A stretch of DNA of 64,000 nt from Congeria kusceri (GCA_027627225.1 CM051027.1:84011951-84075950), one strand, 5' to 3'; numbered from the stretch's first letter, positions 47,391-59,045 are shown. The notes: generated by a model not told the origin, from the sequence alone. Program-made: numbers and translations.

Positions 47391-48088
47391 GGTTACAATA
47401 TACTAATTCCAATCCTTATGTAATTTAATGTAAATCGAAAACTTTAACTAAAAATAAATGCAACATTTTGCACATAGGGACCCCCATAACCATACCTTCT
47501 ACATCATTATTAACAAATTTCTAATGTGCATGCAGAATTTCAGACCGATCCACAAAGTAGAAATGCTTGAAAACGCATTTTAGAATGATGCCTGATAAGC
47601 AATCTGGCTTGCGTTTTCAGTGCTTTGATTATATGGGTTCCTGAGTCAAATTGTGTACTTATTTCACAGAAATCAGTCAAAATACTAGCATATGTTTACA
47701 TATTTTAATGCACTAGAGATAAATATTGTATAAACGTGTTCATGTTTGGTTTTAGCATGATTTAGTGTGCTGCAAGATGCACAAGACGGGTTTCCGTACA
47801 TTTTTTTCTTTTTTTTTTTTACTTGAAAAAGCGGTTTTCGCTGTAAAAATCGTAACGCACATTAAAATCATGATATTTATCGCATGTTTTCCATAAAACT
47901 TATTACAGCCAATAAAACCACACAGTAACATGGTGATTTTATGTACACATTGCCGCTTTAGTGCCGCTCCTTATTTTGTGTTTTGGTTACACTATACTAA
48001 TTCCAATCCTTATGTAATTTGATGTAAAAGCGATAACTTTAACCAAAAATAAATGCAACATTTTGCACATAGGGACCCCCATAACCAT
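47391..48088. repeat. ~105 bp direct repeats flanking ~490 bp
   Basis: GGTTACAATATACTAATTCC...AACATTTTGCACATAGGGACC lies at 47391-47496 and again at 47985-48088 with a few differences. The intervening sequence has no gene. Confidence 0.85.
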
Positions 48089-48295
48089 GCTGTTCTTAAA
48101 CAGCATTCTAAGCTGAATTGATTTAAGCAATAAAAAGGGTATGTCATGTATTATGTAAGAAAGAACTCGACACTAAACAAAGTTGACTGTTTTATCACCA
48201 TCTTTTTAGCGGCTACTTTCTAGTTGAATGTAACCCGCCTCAGCGCAAGTGTCATACTGTAGTCTCCCATCTTAAAACATATCAGTGATTTATTT

Positions 48296-49136
48296 GTGCA
48301 TACCAATGCTTACCCTACCGACATCTCCAAAAAAGAATATCAAAGCAAGTGTCTAAAAATAAAAACATGTATTCGAGTTAAACTTGTTGATTTATTTAGA
48401 GAGTACAGCCCTACATCACTTATTTATTTAGTGTATTGTGACCTATACACGCGGAGGTGGAAAACAAGTGGAAAAAGAAAATTGAATGACAAGCTGCGTT
48501 ATACTCCACTGGGGAAATATCTAGGATCACAAAAGGTATAGGATGATGCTAAAAAGGAGCAGGGTGGAAAACCAGACCAGTCTGTTGACATTTTCCAATA
48601 ATTTGATATATCCAGCGTATTTATTAGTCTGATGCTTGTAAATAAGGTTTTTAAGCATATTCTATTCATTTGTCATTGAATATTTGCAAAATGTATTACA
48701 TTTCAAAGATATTCAACATTTCTGTGTTGACCAGCACAGAAGGGCAGCAGGGGGGCACCAAAAAGAAGCAGGGTGCAGCACCATGCTGTTTTGCTCTAGA
48801 TCTTTCCCTATACTCCACACTAAAATACATGAACTGCGCATTCACGCAAGGAAAGCTACACCCTATACTACAAGTCATTCACGTGAGGCAACTAGAATGC
48901 CTGCGCGATTACGTGTCCTGTCCGGAACTTACAACCTTCAGGTGACCAGGGCGAGATTCAATCAGTATGCTGTCTGCCCTCTGTGCCCACTATGTGGTGT
49001 CGAGGATGAAACGCTTGAACAGATCTTGCTGAAATGCATCATCCTACAGACAGTGCAAAACCCTATACTAGCTAACATTTATGACATTTTGAAAGAGCAT
49101 GACGTTAAATGTGTTGTGAACGCGGAAATCTCCTGA
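48296..49136 (+). pseudogene. LINE ORF2 C-terminal remnant (distinct family)
   Basis: Two frames together give LYSTLKYMNCAFTQGKLHP (48800-48870), then RMPARLRVLSGTYNLQ, ARFNQYAVCPLCPLC and ETLEQILLKC. 'ARL..GTY.LQ..RA.FNQ......CPLC......E..L..C' is the hallmark C-terminus of a widespread mollusc LINE family. A frameshift lies near 48890. The upstream frame (48296-48541) plausibly continues it. It carries no RT and is dead. Confidence 0.65.
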
Positions 49137-49452
49137 ATCTCATTATTAACTGTTCACTAATATTGCCGAGTAACCTACATAATGATTCCTGTGGACATAA
49201 TATCGCATTTCATGCAAGAAAGCTAATTTACAATCTGCACGCTATAAGATATTGACTTTATAAAAGTATGAAGTAGAGCTTTCCTGTATGGTCACTTTAA
49301 ATACTAGTAATGCGTGATCTCGAGAAACTTTAGCAGAAACAGACTATAACAGAACAGTGTTAATACTCCACCGGTGGTGGAAAGTGTAAATAGTCTCTTC
49401 AGTGGTGGTGGATATTACGTGTACACTGATATTTAGAGATTATTCAACGGAC
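49137..49452. other. Spacer, no gene seen
   Basis: Short spacer between the LINE remnant and the palindrome, with a small CCACCGGTGGTGG-type palindrome near 49370. Nothing else is recognised. Confidence 0.4.
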
Positions 49453-49561
49453 CAGCAGTGCCGGCAGGTCATATCGGCCCGGCATAACAATATCGGACCG
49501 AGAGCTTTAGCTCGAGGGCCTATGTTGCGACGCCGGGCCGATATGATCTGCCGGCCCTGCT
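49453..49561. repeat. GC-rich long palindrome (fold-back element)
   Basis: GTGCCGGCAG, TCATATCGGCCCGGC and a central GAGAGCTTTAGCTC hairpin are matched by GCCGGGCCGATATGA and CTGCCGGCCC. The stem is about 45 bp with few mismatches, and strikingly GC-rich against an AT-rich background. Confidence 0.85.
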
Positions 49562-50151
49562 TGCCCGGTGTATAAACTTTTTATTACATGTGAGCTTCGA
49601 CGATTTTTGTGCATTTTTTTCATTTAAAGCCGCCATACTTTTCTATGTATTTGGCCCAGCGGCAATAGTTCGTTTAAATTATTTGTTAATGTCAGTCGTG
49701 AGTTCATTCCCCGTTTTTAAGTGAGATAACATATAGCATATTTATAATATTGAAATTGATAACATATTAAATCATTTAATTATATAATGAACCTGTTTGT
49801 ATAATTGTATTGTTCCTTACACTTAAGGACTATCGTTATAAACATTCAACTCTAATAAAATGTTCACGTTTTATTTGAACATGCACTAAAATGTTCACGT
49901 TTTATTTAAACATGCATATTAAGTATATACAGTTTATAAACAAATACAACAAAATAATAAACACCAATTAGCAAACTGTACATGATAATCAGATTACTAC
50001 TAACCAAATTCGGCAAACAAAGTTCGTCTAAACCTAGTTAACAGTTATTTAAAGTGAATGGACACGGCGTTGTTGAACACACAATTGGCGAAGATAGAAT
50101 TTGGGTTGATCTTGAGTCTGCCACTGGGGCTGTGCTCAATCGGCAAGGTGG
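49562..50151. other. Intergenic; ~30 bp direct repeat
   Basis: AAATGTTCACGTTTTATTT(G/A)AACATGCA occurs twice in succession at 49857-49916. Nothing else is recognised. A plausible 3' flank of the recombinase gene lies here. Confidence 0.5.
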
Positions 50152-50904
50152 TCAGTTGCTGTTGTGGTTGCTTTTTGTAACGGTCAATGGCTGCAAGGGA
50201 GTTTTCAATTTCTTGCGACATGACAACCATTTCCTCGTCAGTGACAGATTGATCAAAGCTTCCGTCGAGGTTGAGGCAGTTGGGGCATGTAGAATTGCTG
50301 ACATGCGGATTTGTTTTCCTAGCGAAACGCTGTTGTAATGGTTCAGGTACATAAGGTTTTTATGCCCTGAAATCTGAGCAACTTCATTTGGGGGGACGTT
50401 TGCATTTAGCAATTCCGAAATGCAGGTCTTCCTTCCCGAATGCCTGGCACTGAACCCCGCTTCTTCGCTCATTTTTTTGCAATTTCTCCACGTGGATTTT
50501 TCCCCATGCCACAATGTATAAACCAGGCCTTCCCCCTTTTCGCTGGCTCACCGAAGAAGGGATTCGGTTGCAAGTAGATACGGCTATCCGGCTGGCGTGA
50601 CTGCTCTGGCCTCCGGTCGGCGTAGTCTTTGTAGAGCTTCACAGGGCAGTTTGGATCACCTGCAAAAGTACATAATATTAAAATATAATCCAATAGTATC
50701 AATTTAAATAAACAACTAAAATGCTACGGTTCTGTCTTGATAAATTAGCTTTTATTTTGCATCAGAGTATGTTGAATAACACATCATGAAATATTATACC
50801 ACTTGTATGAGAATTCTTAAAACTCAACAAAGTACATGTATAATAATAATTTAATTAATAATACTAATAATACTAATCATAATAAAAATAATAATCATAA
50901 TAAC

Positions 50905-50972
<68 letters not shown>

Positions 50973-52013
50973 TAATTCACTCAAACTACCTGGTTGCTCA
51001 AACATTTTGGGAGCAAAGTCTCTCGAGTCCATCGTTGCTCCATTCCGTGTTTTGGTAGCCCTCTCGTTGAACTCGAGGTAGGATAGGCCGGTTGCTGTTA
51101 CCGACAGCTCCACATCGCCCCACAACATCGTCGTGTGTTCTTGCCTGCCTCGTAGACCGTAATGGACAGTGTTGTTCCACCACAACGTGTTAATCATCGC
51201 CTCAGGGGTTCCTGGATGTGAGATAAAACAATGATTTAGTTTAGTTGAATGTAATCCCGAGTGCACAGTTTGGTAGTGGTTAAATGTGCATGAGAGTGGT
51301 CTCCCATGCCGGTTGTTTACATTTACCATAGTGGCGTAGGCTACTCGACAGTTTCCCTGGCGCAAATAGTTTGATTTTATAGAAATATCATTATTAAACA
51401 TTACAGAAAGCTTTCTTAATCAATTGAAATATTTATTTTCTTACGTAAACATAGGTGTGAATAATGTAAAGGCACCTTTATCTTTATGACATTCATAAAT
51501 CGAATGAATTATTTATAAAACGACAAGCTTACCTGCTCCAAGAATGGATTTTTCCCAGAGAATTTTCTGCTCTTCTGCTGTAAAAGGGTCTGATCGGCGC
51601 TTCTTGTTGCCAAGGCCCTTTGGCTTAAGAAGCTTCTGCTTTGAACTAAGAACATCTCGGGAGTGCTTGAAGTCATTATCGTGAGTATGTTTTTGTTGTA
51701 AATGGTATTTGATAGGTGTCGGTTGATTGATGATTGAAACGATTTAAGCGAATCTGGCTCGAATTCCGTTTTGTCCCTTTTTCTGACATTTAAGAAATAT
51801 CTCGCTAATTCAATATCCAGTTGCCCAGGTTCCATCCCTTCAAAATCTTAATTCTGGGAATTTAGTCACGTCACTTTTGGTCTTCCTTGATGTGTTCGGA
51901 TTTTTCATGCTTTTAACAAACTCATGTGTGTTGTAATTACTTTCAATTTTGCTGTCTAAATCTAACAATCGGTTAGAAAGAGACTCCAGTACTTTGTCGC
52001 CTCCAGTCGCCAT
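50152..52013 (-). pseudogene. Crypton-type tyrosine recombinase (DUF3504-like), spliced, frameshifted
   Basis: A three-exon gene on the minus strand. Exon 1 (52013-51533) starts MATGGDKVLESLSNRLLDL and includes NTSRKTKSDVTKF. After a frame break it gives FEGMEPGQLDIELARYFLNV and FEPDSLKSFQSSINRHL, and after a second break FKHSRDVLSSKQKLLKPKG and EEQKILWEKSILGAG. Exon 2 (51211-50990) carries EAMINTLWWNNTVHYGLRG with the first catalytic Arg. Exon 3 (50659-50152) carries CPVKLYKDYADRRPEQ, then HSGRKT (H-x-x-R), SGHKN and HYNSVS with the nucleophile Tyr. Both introns have GT...AG ends and matching phases (both phase 1). A third break is a one-base slip in a 7-A run at about 50478. All catalytic positions survive, but as read the frame is broken three times, so this is a decayed copy or carries sequencing errors. 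It is related to the Crypton-derived domains of ZMYM/KCTD1-type proteins. Confidence 0.75.
50906..50969. repeat. (AAT)n microsatellite in intron 2
   Basis: About 20 AAT units lie within the intron between recombinase exons 2 and 3. The open frames rich in Asn or Leu here are translated microsatellite. Confidence 0.95.
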
Positions 52014-52120
52014 CTTTCAAAGCGCCTGTGTAGCTTAATGACGTCGAAGATTTCATTGGAGATCACGTGCGTTTACTGGCGGTGAGGAAAACTACAACAA
52101 CAACATCATTGTAGACAATT
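52014..52120 (-). promoter_or_regulatory. Possible promoter of the recombinase gene
   Basis: Just upstream of the ATG (52013) on the minus strand lie a CACGTG E-box (52064-52069) and a TGACGTC half-palindrome (about 52039-52045). The stretch is less AT-rich than its surroundings. Inferred from position only. Confidence 0.3.
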
Positions 52121-52382
52121 TATTCCGGGAATGGATGCGAATGGGGAAAATATAGTTAATATTGTGTAATGATTCAAAACATTAACAGTATTATATATGT
52201 ATAAAGATATTATTTGAGAATACCGGTATGTGCGAATTTAGTTAATGCATTGTTACAAAAAATAAAGGTTTCATTATGTTGTTGTATATTTAAATTTTTT
52301 AATTACATCATCTTTCATGGCTAAGGGTATATTGTTGTAATTGTGAATACTATAATTGAAAAGTTCAGTTGCAAAATAAGTT

Positions 52383-53180
52383 AAAATACAACTTACATGC
52401 AAATAAAATACAATTGTCCAATTTATCACCATTGAAACAGTTAAAAATACATTTTTTATACTTTGGCAGCCATTTTGGATTTAAAATCTGCCTATAAATA
52501 CTTTTAAGAATATAAATACATTAAAAACACTCATACTATTTGTTAAAATACAACTTACATACAAATGAAATACAAGTGTCCAATTTAGCAACGTTGAAAC
52601 AGTTAAAAAAATATTTTTCATACTTTGGCGGCAATTTTGGCGGCAATTTTGGATTTAAAACCCGCCTATAAATACTTTAGAGAATACAAATACATGAATA
52701 ACACACATATTATTAGTTAAAATACAACTTACATGCAAATAAAATGCAATTGTCCAATTCATTACCGGTGAAACAGTTAAAAATATATTTTTCATACTTT
52801 GGCGGCCATTTTGGAGGCCATTTTGACGGCCTTTTTAAATTTAAAACCTGCCTATAAATACTTTTAAGAATACAAATACATTGATAACACACATATTATT
52901 AGTAAAATACAACTTACATGCAAATGAAATATAATTGTTCAATAAATCGCCGTTGAAACAGTTAAAAATACCTTTTTCATACTTTGGCGACCATTTTGGA
53001 GGCCATTTTGACGGCCATTTTGGATTTAAAACCTGCCTATAAAAACTTTTGAAATAACAAATACATAAATAACACACATACAATCAATGTGTATAATTTG
53101 AGTATGTGAAATAACTATTAAGATGATATACAAAGCCATAGACTGATTTATAATTGTGGGCGGCGATCTTGGCGGCCATC
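52383..53180. repeat. ~160-185 bp tandem repeat with nested GGCCATTTTGG units
   Basis: AAAATACAACTTACAT starts near 52383, 52545, 52719 and 52904. The unit grows from 162 to 185 bp because the TTTGGCGGCCATTTTGG core is itself repeated one, two or three times. A final core at 53158-53180 merges into the right inverted repeat of the 6.2 kb insertion. Confidence 0.85.
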
Positions 53181-53330
53181 TTGAATTATTTCAAAATGAC
53201 CAAGTGTGACAAAGTGAGATGTAACAGATGCTATGCGAGGACATCTTCCGAAAACATTTTGATACCAAAACATTGTGTGTGTACTCCAAAGTTAGGTTAT
53301 GCATATTTACATCACTGGCTGGCATCTGGA
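53150..53330. repeat. Right inverted repeat of the 6.2 kb insertion
   Basis: Inverse copy of 47150-47345. CCAAAACATTGTGTGTGTAC and TCCAAAGTTAGGTTATGC are the clearest stretches. Confidence 0.75.
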
Positions 53331-53445
53331 CTATATTATTGCTTCTCGTTATTTTGTGGTAATTAGCGTTTACAGTAGATGATCATCATTCTGTGAACAA
53401 GCGATGCACATTAATTTTACATAATTTCTACAGGAGACATTCATA

Positions 53446-54720
53446 GAATGTTGATCACACAATCGCTTAAAATGATGATGTCACATGTTTGATCTTGATC
53501 AGCTGTATTCAGATGCTCAATAACGACGCATTTGATTTCATTTTGGTTTTTGTTCCTGCAATTTGAACAACCATGCCATTTTGTAAAATAACAACAATAT
53601 TTGCGGTCTGCACATAACAGACACACCATCTGAAAAAAATTACTTTGCTGTTTACTTTCTTCTGTAAAATTCAGTTGAAAAGAGAAAATATTACCTAAAG
53701 ACTAGTGGCTCTTTTCAGCAATTACAAATTCAGGTGCTGCACCAACGGCAAGCGACTCGGTTCGTTTTATAGATCAGAGTTTTCTTATATATTGTTTGGA
53801 ATAGGGATGGAAACGTTATAACAAAATACTCATATAAACTATTAAGCACAACAATCTAGTGCCAATCATCCAATAACATCCAAGGTTTATTGTATTGTTA
53901 TCTGGTTCACTATTAAACATGACTGGTATTTGAATAGGTGCCTGAAAAAAAAAAGTTTTTATCCTTGCAATTCAGAATTCTCTCTATGCAACGCATTTCT
54001 AAATAATCTCTTTAAAAATTGTCTTAGCTTGGTTTTAACTCAACGTTATTGTCATATGAATGTAGGCGCATTAAACTTCAATAAACCCCGTTCCACAAAT
54101 TGGAATGTACTGTAAGGATGACAATGATATTTGGACCGAAAGAATGCATTACATAGAATGGCAACTCGAAGCATCGATTCTTTTTTCTATAGACAAGTGA
54201 AATCAAACTGGAGGGTATTGTAACGAAGTTTGAACTATTTAAAATACAAGAAAGCTGACATTTTGCTTCATGTACGTAAATATTATTTCCATACTTGTAT
54301 TGGATTCAGTTAAAACAAACGTATTTCTAGTTTGAGGTATTAAATTTGCACGAATATCCCGCGGCACGTTTGAACGTTTTTACATCATTGTCTTTTTAAA
54401 TATGTGTATAATAATTACATTCCGATAATAACATGTATGTATGTTTACCGAAATAGAAAAACATGACCGCTAATTAAATATACATATTTAATTGCAGTTC
54501 CCAAACAGTACATAGTCCAATTACTTCATGTCATGTCATATGAACCGCAAATGTGTAATGTATAAACTGTACGCAGTGTTGAAATCTATGCATTTTGTCT
54601 ACTGGACAAAACTTATAATCCAACTTAAACGTTGTAGTGCACTACTACGAACTTTTTACCACTTTGTATGTGTACTGGACGCAGCATTCACAATAATAAA
54701 TGGGACCGTTTCCCATTAGT
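53446..54720 (+). repeat. Block P2, right part
   Basis: It matches 27.27-28.6 kb in direct orientation: AATGATGATGTCACATG, TTTGAACAACCATG, ATATTATTTCCATACT and GCACTACTACGAACTTT. It also includes a further copy of the GGACCGAAAG module (about 54000-54180). No gene is supported. Confidence 0.8.
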
Positions 54721-54800
54721 TTAATAGGCAAATCGTCATTGCATAACCCGTACATTACTAAATTTTCTCTTTATTCTTGCTGCGTATTGTTTTTGATAGA
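54721..54800 (+). other. P2/Q2 boundary: site without satellite array
   Basis: AATCGTCATTGCATAA (54731-54746) corresponds both to AATCGTAATGTCATAA at 28613-28628, left of array A, and to the TGTCATTGCC sequence at 39941-39950, right of array A. The sequence then runs directly into the Q block (GAACGTTAGCACTCGCTG). No 61 bp monomer is present. Confidence 0.7.
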
Positions 54801-57574
54801 ACGTTAGCACTCGCTGAATGATTTTGAGAAATATGGATTTGACAATGTTCTATATTATACATAATCCATTTATTAGAAAGCTATTTTGAAGACGTTAAAA
54901 ATAATGTATGGCTCGTTAACGTGAGGTGACGTGGCAAAACTCTCGTATCAAAAATCTATCACTATCCGATATATTATTACATAGTTTTCGTGCTATGTTA
55001 ACCGAGAGTGCTGTGGTATAAGTACAACAACCGAAGAATTAAGTCATATATTTGGTTACGCTTTATCAAACTGATGTAAACTATATGTTATTGTACGCAT
55101 ACAGCATACTGTTGCGATGTCAAAAACACGAAGCTTTTCTTAAGAAATCGAAGACGCAACTCAATTTGACGTCGCATGATACGTCTTATGTGTTTTTCTA
55201 AAACACGAACTCGTTATTAAACCGAAATAGACGTATATCAAATTGAACGTTATCGTATCCAGATCAAGCCCATCTAGCATTAGCCTGACTAAAATGGACA
55301 TGTTGATTTCCTTAGTAAAGATATGCTATAACAAAGGGTCCTCACTATAATGTTATTTGTATGGCTGCTCTCTTTAATGCTGCAATTTAGTGTCTTGCAA
55401 TATATTTCAATATGGTGCGATTAAAACCACACTAAGCATATTTCTGACGGCAACTATGTTTATGTCTGTCGATGTTTTCCCGGCTGTTAATGTTTTATAC
55501 ATTTATAGGCAATTTAAGCCCTTGCTTTAAATTTAAAAAAAAACAACAACACACAAATGGTAGTGTAATTGTTTTTTCCTACTGAATCCGCTGGAATTTC
55601 ATGATCTCAACAATTAATTGCAAAACTTCATTTATGAAACCTCATAAAGAAACACAAAATAATTTTAAAATCTTTTAAATTATTTAGTTTAAAATGTTTG
55701 TTTTCAAGTTGTTTACGCCAGGCGGGTACATAAATTTTACATAACGTAAAAGCCTATTCGTCATCGGATCATATTTCACTGTGGCATCGGAACACATTAA
55801 ACTGTTTCTTTAGAACACAATTAGGTTTCCCTAAAAAAAAAAAAATCCTCAACGTAGTTAGTAATGACAATGAATAATATTTCACTCCCCTTGAGATTGA
55901 TTAACTGATTAATGTGGAAACCCACTGTTTTGATGAATCATTTAAAAACGATGAAACATTAGTAGTTTAAAGGACAAGCGTTGGGATAGAAAGGCTCTAT
56001 ATTGTGTTACCTTTCTGGGGCAAAAGCATGACAAATATGTACATAAAAAAAAAATTTAATGGGACAATTAGGTTATTTTAGCATCCAGCGGTTTGATGCA
56101 AATGTATATATTAGTATAATCCGATAAAATTCGTTCTTCTATATAATTGTTTCTATTCGGCCTTCATGTTTTGTTCTCTTTGAGTTCCCGTTTCACCCAA
56201 CTCCACCGATATTTAATATATGCCAAAATGGTACTAGTTGCAAGATTGTATCGCACGGGAAAAATACACAAATGTGCCATTTTATAATATGTTTATTTTC
56301 TTACGCTGGGATTGTATAGCAGCAGTCTAGGAAGGTTGTTACAGTTGTTTGAGATGTACTACTTCTCATAATCCGATTATCATCGTACCAACGAATGCAT
56401 TATCCCCTCGCGTAATACCCAATTTGTATTGGTATTCAATCAAAATCACATCTCCAGATAGCCAATGTAAAGTGGAAGTTGAATGTCCCTAGGTGAGCGG
56501 GAATCTGTCGAGTTGTGATTTTGACTGGCTCATTAAGTCGTTCCCTCTACAAAAATATCTCGTTCCCACGACATAATATGTCGTTATCACGAGTTAATTA
56601 TCTCGTTCCCTCGACTTAATATGAGGTTCCCACGAGTTATTAATGTCGTTCCCACGAGAAAAGATCTCGTTCCCACGATTTAATGTCGTTACCACGAGTT
56701 TATAATCTCGTTCCAACGACTTAATATCTCGTTACCACGACATAATTATGTCGATCCCACGAGATAAGATCTCGTTCCCACGGTTTAATATGTCATGGGA
56801 ACGACATTAATAAAAACATGCACATGTCGGTCTATGCCACCGTAGAAAAAAGATACTGACGCCATAACCAGTGGAATGATAAAGAGAAAAAAAACGGAGA
56901 TCTTTCATCAATGTGATCGCTGTTGGAATACATGGCAATCTCTTGCTTAGAGACTACAAAGACAATTCCACTTGTTCTACATAAGAGTGCAAACTTATTA
57001 TGAACGGCACATCGTAAACATACCAAACGATACATTGAGATGCGCACTTTTCCTGATGCTGCACAGTGTCACAAGGATGAGATGAACAACATCAACGAGC
57101 AACAACATGTCCATCTGAGACAAACGGGAAAACATTATGTCGTATCAACATAGAATGATGTTACGATTGTCCCTGTATGGTCATGAGATTTTCTGACGCT
57201 GATATATAGCCAATTGTTACTCACACAAAAAATGGTTTATCTCGGTCCTTGTAACATCGACTGCCCGTCATTTTATAATGTGCTCTTCGTGACAATAAAT
57301 AGAAACTCGCCATTTCACAAACAAGAGGTGTACTTCAAACTTGCGATTCATTTGAACAACAACACGATCGATATTCAAGGTAAATGGCTCAGGTATGCTG
57401 GTTAGCGACTCATTTTCGCCCGGAAATGATGGGTTTTTGTCTCTTACACGCGTCTTACTAAACCGTTTGTAATGAAATTGGCACAAGCAATGTTAGGCAC
57501 CTAAGACAATAAACAATAACATTTTTTAAAAATCCATTTACACAAATCGAATTATATCACGTGCGAAAAACACC
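54801..57574 (+). repeat. Block Q2
   Basis: It corresponds to 40.0-45.6 kb but lacks the 2.17 kb insertion (empty at 55038-55055) and the LINE fragment (empty at about 57157). No gene is supported. A poly-A run at about 55834-55845 and AT-rich stretches are all that remain between the matches. Confidence 0.7.
56540..56815. repeat. Clustered ~20-24 bp palindromic repeats
   Basis: About eleven degenerate units of the type TCTCGTTCCCACGA(G/C)-TTAATAT alternate in phase and orientation. They end in TGTCATGGGAACGACATTAAT, an inverse unit. The block has no counterpart in Q1. Confidence 0.8.
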
Positions 57575-59045
57575 TATCGACATTCAAACGTTAAACGCGA
57601 ATATCGAGCTGGTGCGAATATCGAGCCATCTCTGGCATCGACACATTAAACGCGAATATCGAGCTGGTGCTAATATCTAGCCAGCTCTGACAACGACATT
57701 CAAACATTCAACGCGAATATCGAGTTGGTGCGAATATCGGGCCTGCTCTGACATCGATATTCAAACATTAAACGCGAATATCGAGCAGGTCGAATATCGA
57801 GCTAGCTCTAAGATCGACATTCAAACATTCAATGCGAATATCGAGCTGGTGCGAATATCGAGTTAGCTATGATATCGACATTCAAACATTCAACGCGAAT
57901 ATCTTGCTAGTGCGAATATCGAGCCAGCTCTGAGTTCGACATTCAAATATTCAACGCGTATAAGGAGCTGATGCGAATATCGAGTCAGCTCTGACATCGA
58001 CATTCAAACATTAAACGCGAATATGGAGCTGCTGCGAATATCGAGCCAGCTCTGACATCGACATTCAAACATTCAACACGAATATCGAGCCAGCTCTGAC
58101 ATCGACATTCAAACATTTATCGCGAATATGGAGCTGCTGCGAATATCGAGCCAGCTCTGACATCGACATTCAAACATTCAAAGCGAATATCGAGCTGGTG
58201 CGTATATCGCGCAGGTTCTGACATCGACATTCAAACATTAAAGGCGAAGATCGAGTTGGTGCGAATATCGAGCTAGCTCTAAGATCGACATTCAAACATT
58301 AAACGCGAATATCGAGCAGGTGCGAATATCGAGCCAGCTCTTACATCGAAATTTAAACATTAAACGCGAATATGGAGATTTTGCGAAAATCGAGCCAGCT
58401 CTGATATCTACATTCAAACATTAAACGCGAATATCGACCTGGCGCGAATATCGATCTAGCTCTCATCGACATTCAAACATAAAACGCGAATATCGAGCTG
58501 GTGGGAATATCGAGCCAGCTCTGAGTTCGACATTCAAAAATTCAACGCGAATATGGAGCTGGTGCGAATATCGAGCCAGCTCTGACATCGACATTCAAAC
58601 ATTCAACGCGAATATCGAGCTGGTGAGAATATCGAACCAGCTCTGACATCGATATTCAAATATTCAACGCGAATATCGAACTGGTGCGAATGTCGAGCCA
58701 GCTCTGAGATCGACATTCAAATATTCAACGCGAATTACGAGCTGGTGCGAATATCAAGCCAGCTCTGTCATCGACATTCAAATATTAAACGCGAATACGG
58801 AGCTGGTGCGAATATCGAGCCAGCTCTGAGCTCGACATTCGAACATTAAACGCGAATATCGAGCTGATGCGAATATCGAGCCAGCTCTGAGATCGACATT
58901 CACATATTAAACGCGAATATCGAGCTGGTGCGATTATCGAGCCAGCTCTGACATTGACATTTAAACATTAAACGCGAATATCGAGCTGGTGCGAATATCG
59001 AGCATTCTCTGACATCGACACATTAAACGCGAATATCGAGCTGGT
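57575..59045 (+). repeat. 61 bp satellite array B, forward arm
   Basis: About 24 monomers of the same satellite as array A. The last ~550 bp (58.5-59.04 kb) matches the last ~540 bp of array A's forward arm (34.48-35.02 kb) almost base for base, including the odd short unit GACATCGACACATTAAACG next to the junction. Confidence 0.97.

Larger units (their letters stand above)
47138..53340. mobile_element. 6.2 kb composite insertion with inverted ends
   Basis: It is absent from the P1 paralog (between about 26.95 and 27.10 kb). Its ends are inverse copies of each other over roughly 150-200 bp (about 47150-47345 and 53150-53330). GTACACACACAATGTTTTGG and TATCAAAATGTT are shared, as is CAATTATAAATC next to the GATGGCC tract. 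Inside are a LINE remnant, a long palindrome, direct repeats, GGCCATTTTGG tandem units and the Crypton-like gene. Whether one element mobilised all of this is not established. Confidence 0.55.

Noticed and set aside
47068..47412. 114-residue ORF with GGHLGGHLGGHLG
   Set aside because: Created by the 12 bp AAGATGGCCACC minisatellite. No domain or homologous context.
47391..48088. Direct repeats as LTRs of a small retrotransposon
   Set aside because: Only ~105 bp long, no TG...CA ends, primer site or target duplication, and no coding interior.
50836..51401. Poly-Asn and poly-Leu ORFs
   Set aside because: Both are read-through of the (AAT)n microsatellite in an intron. Only the exon 2 part of the minus-strand frame is real coding sequence.
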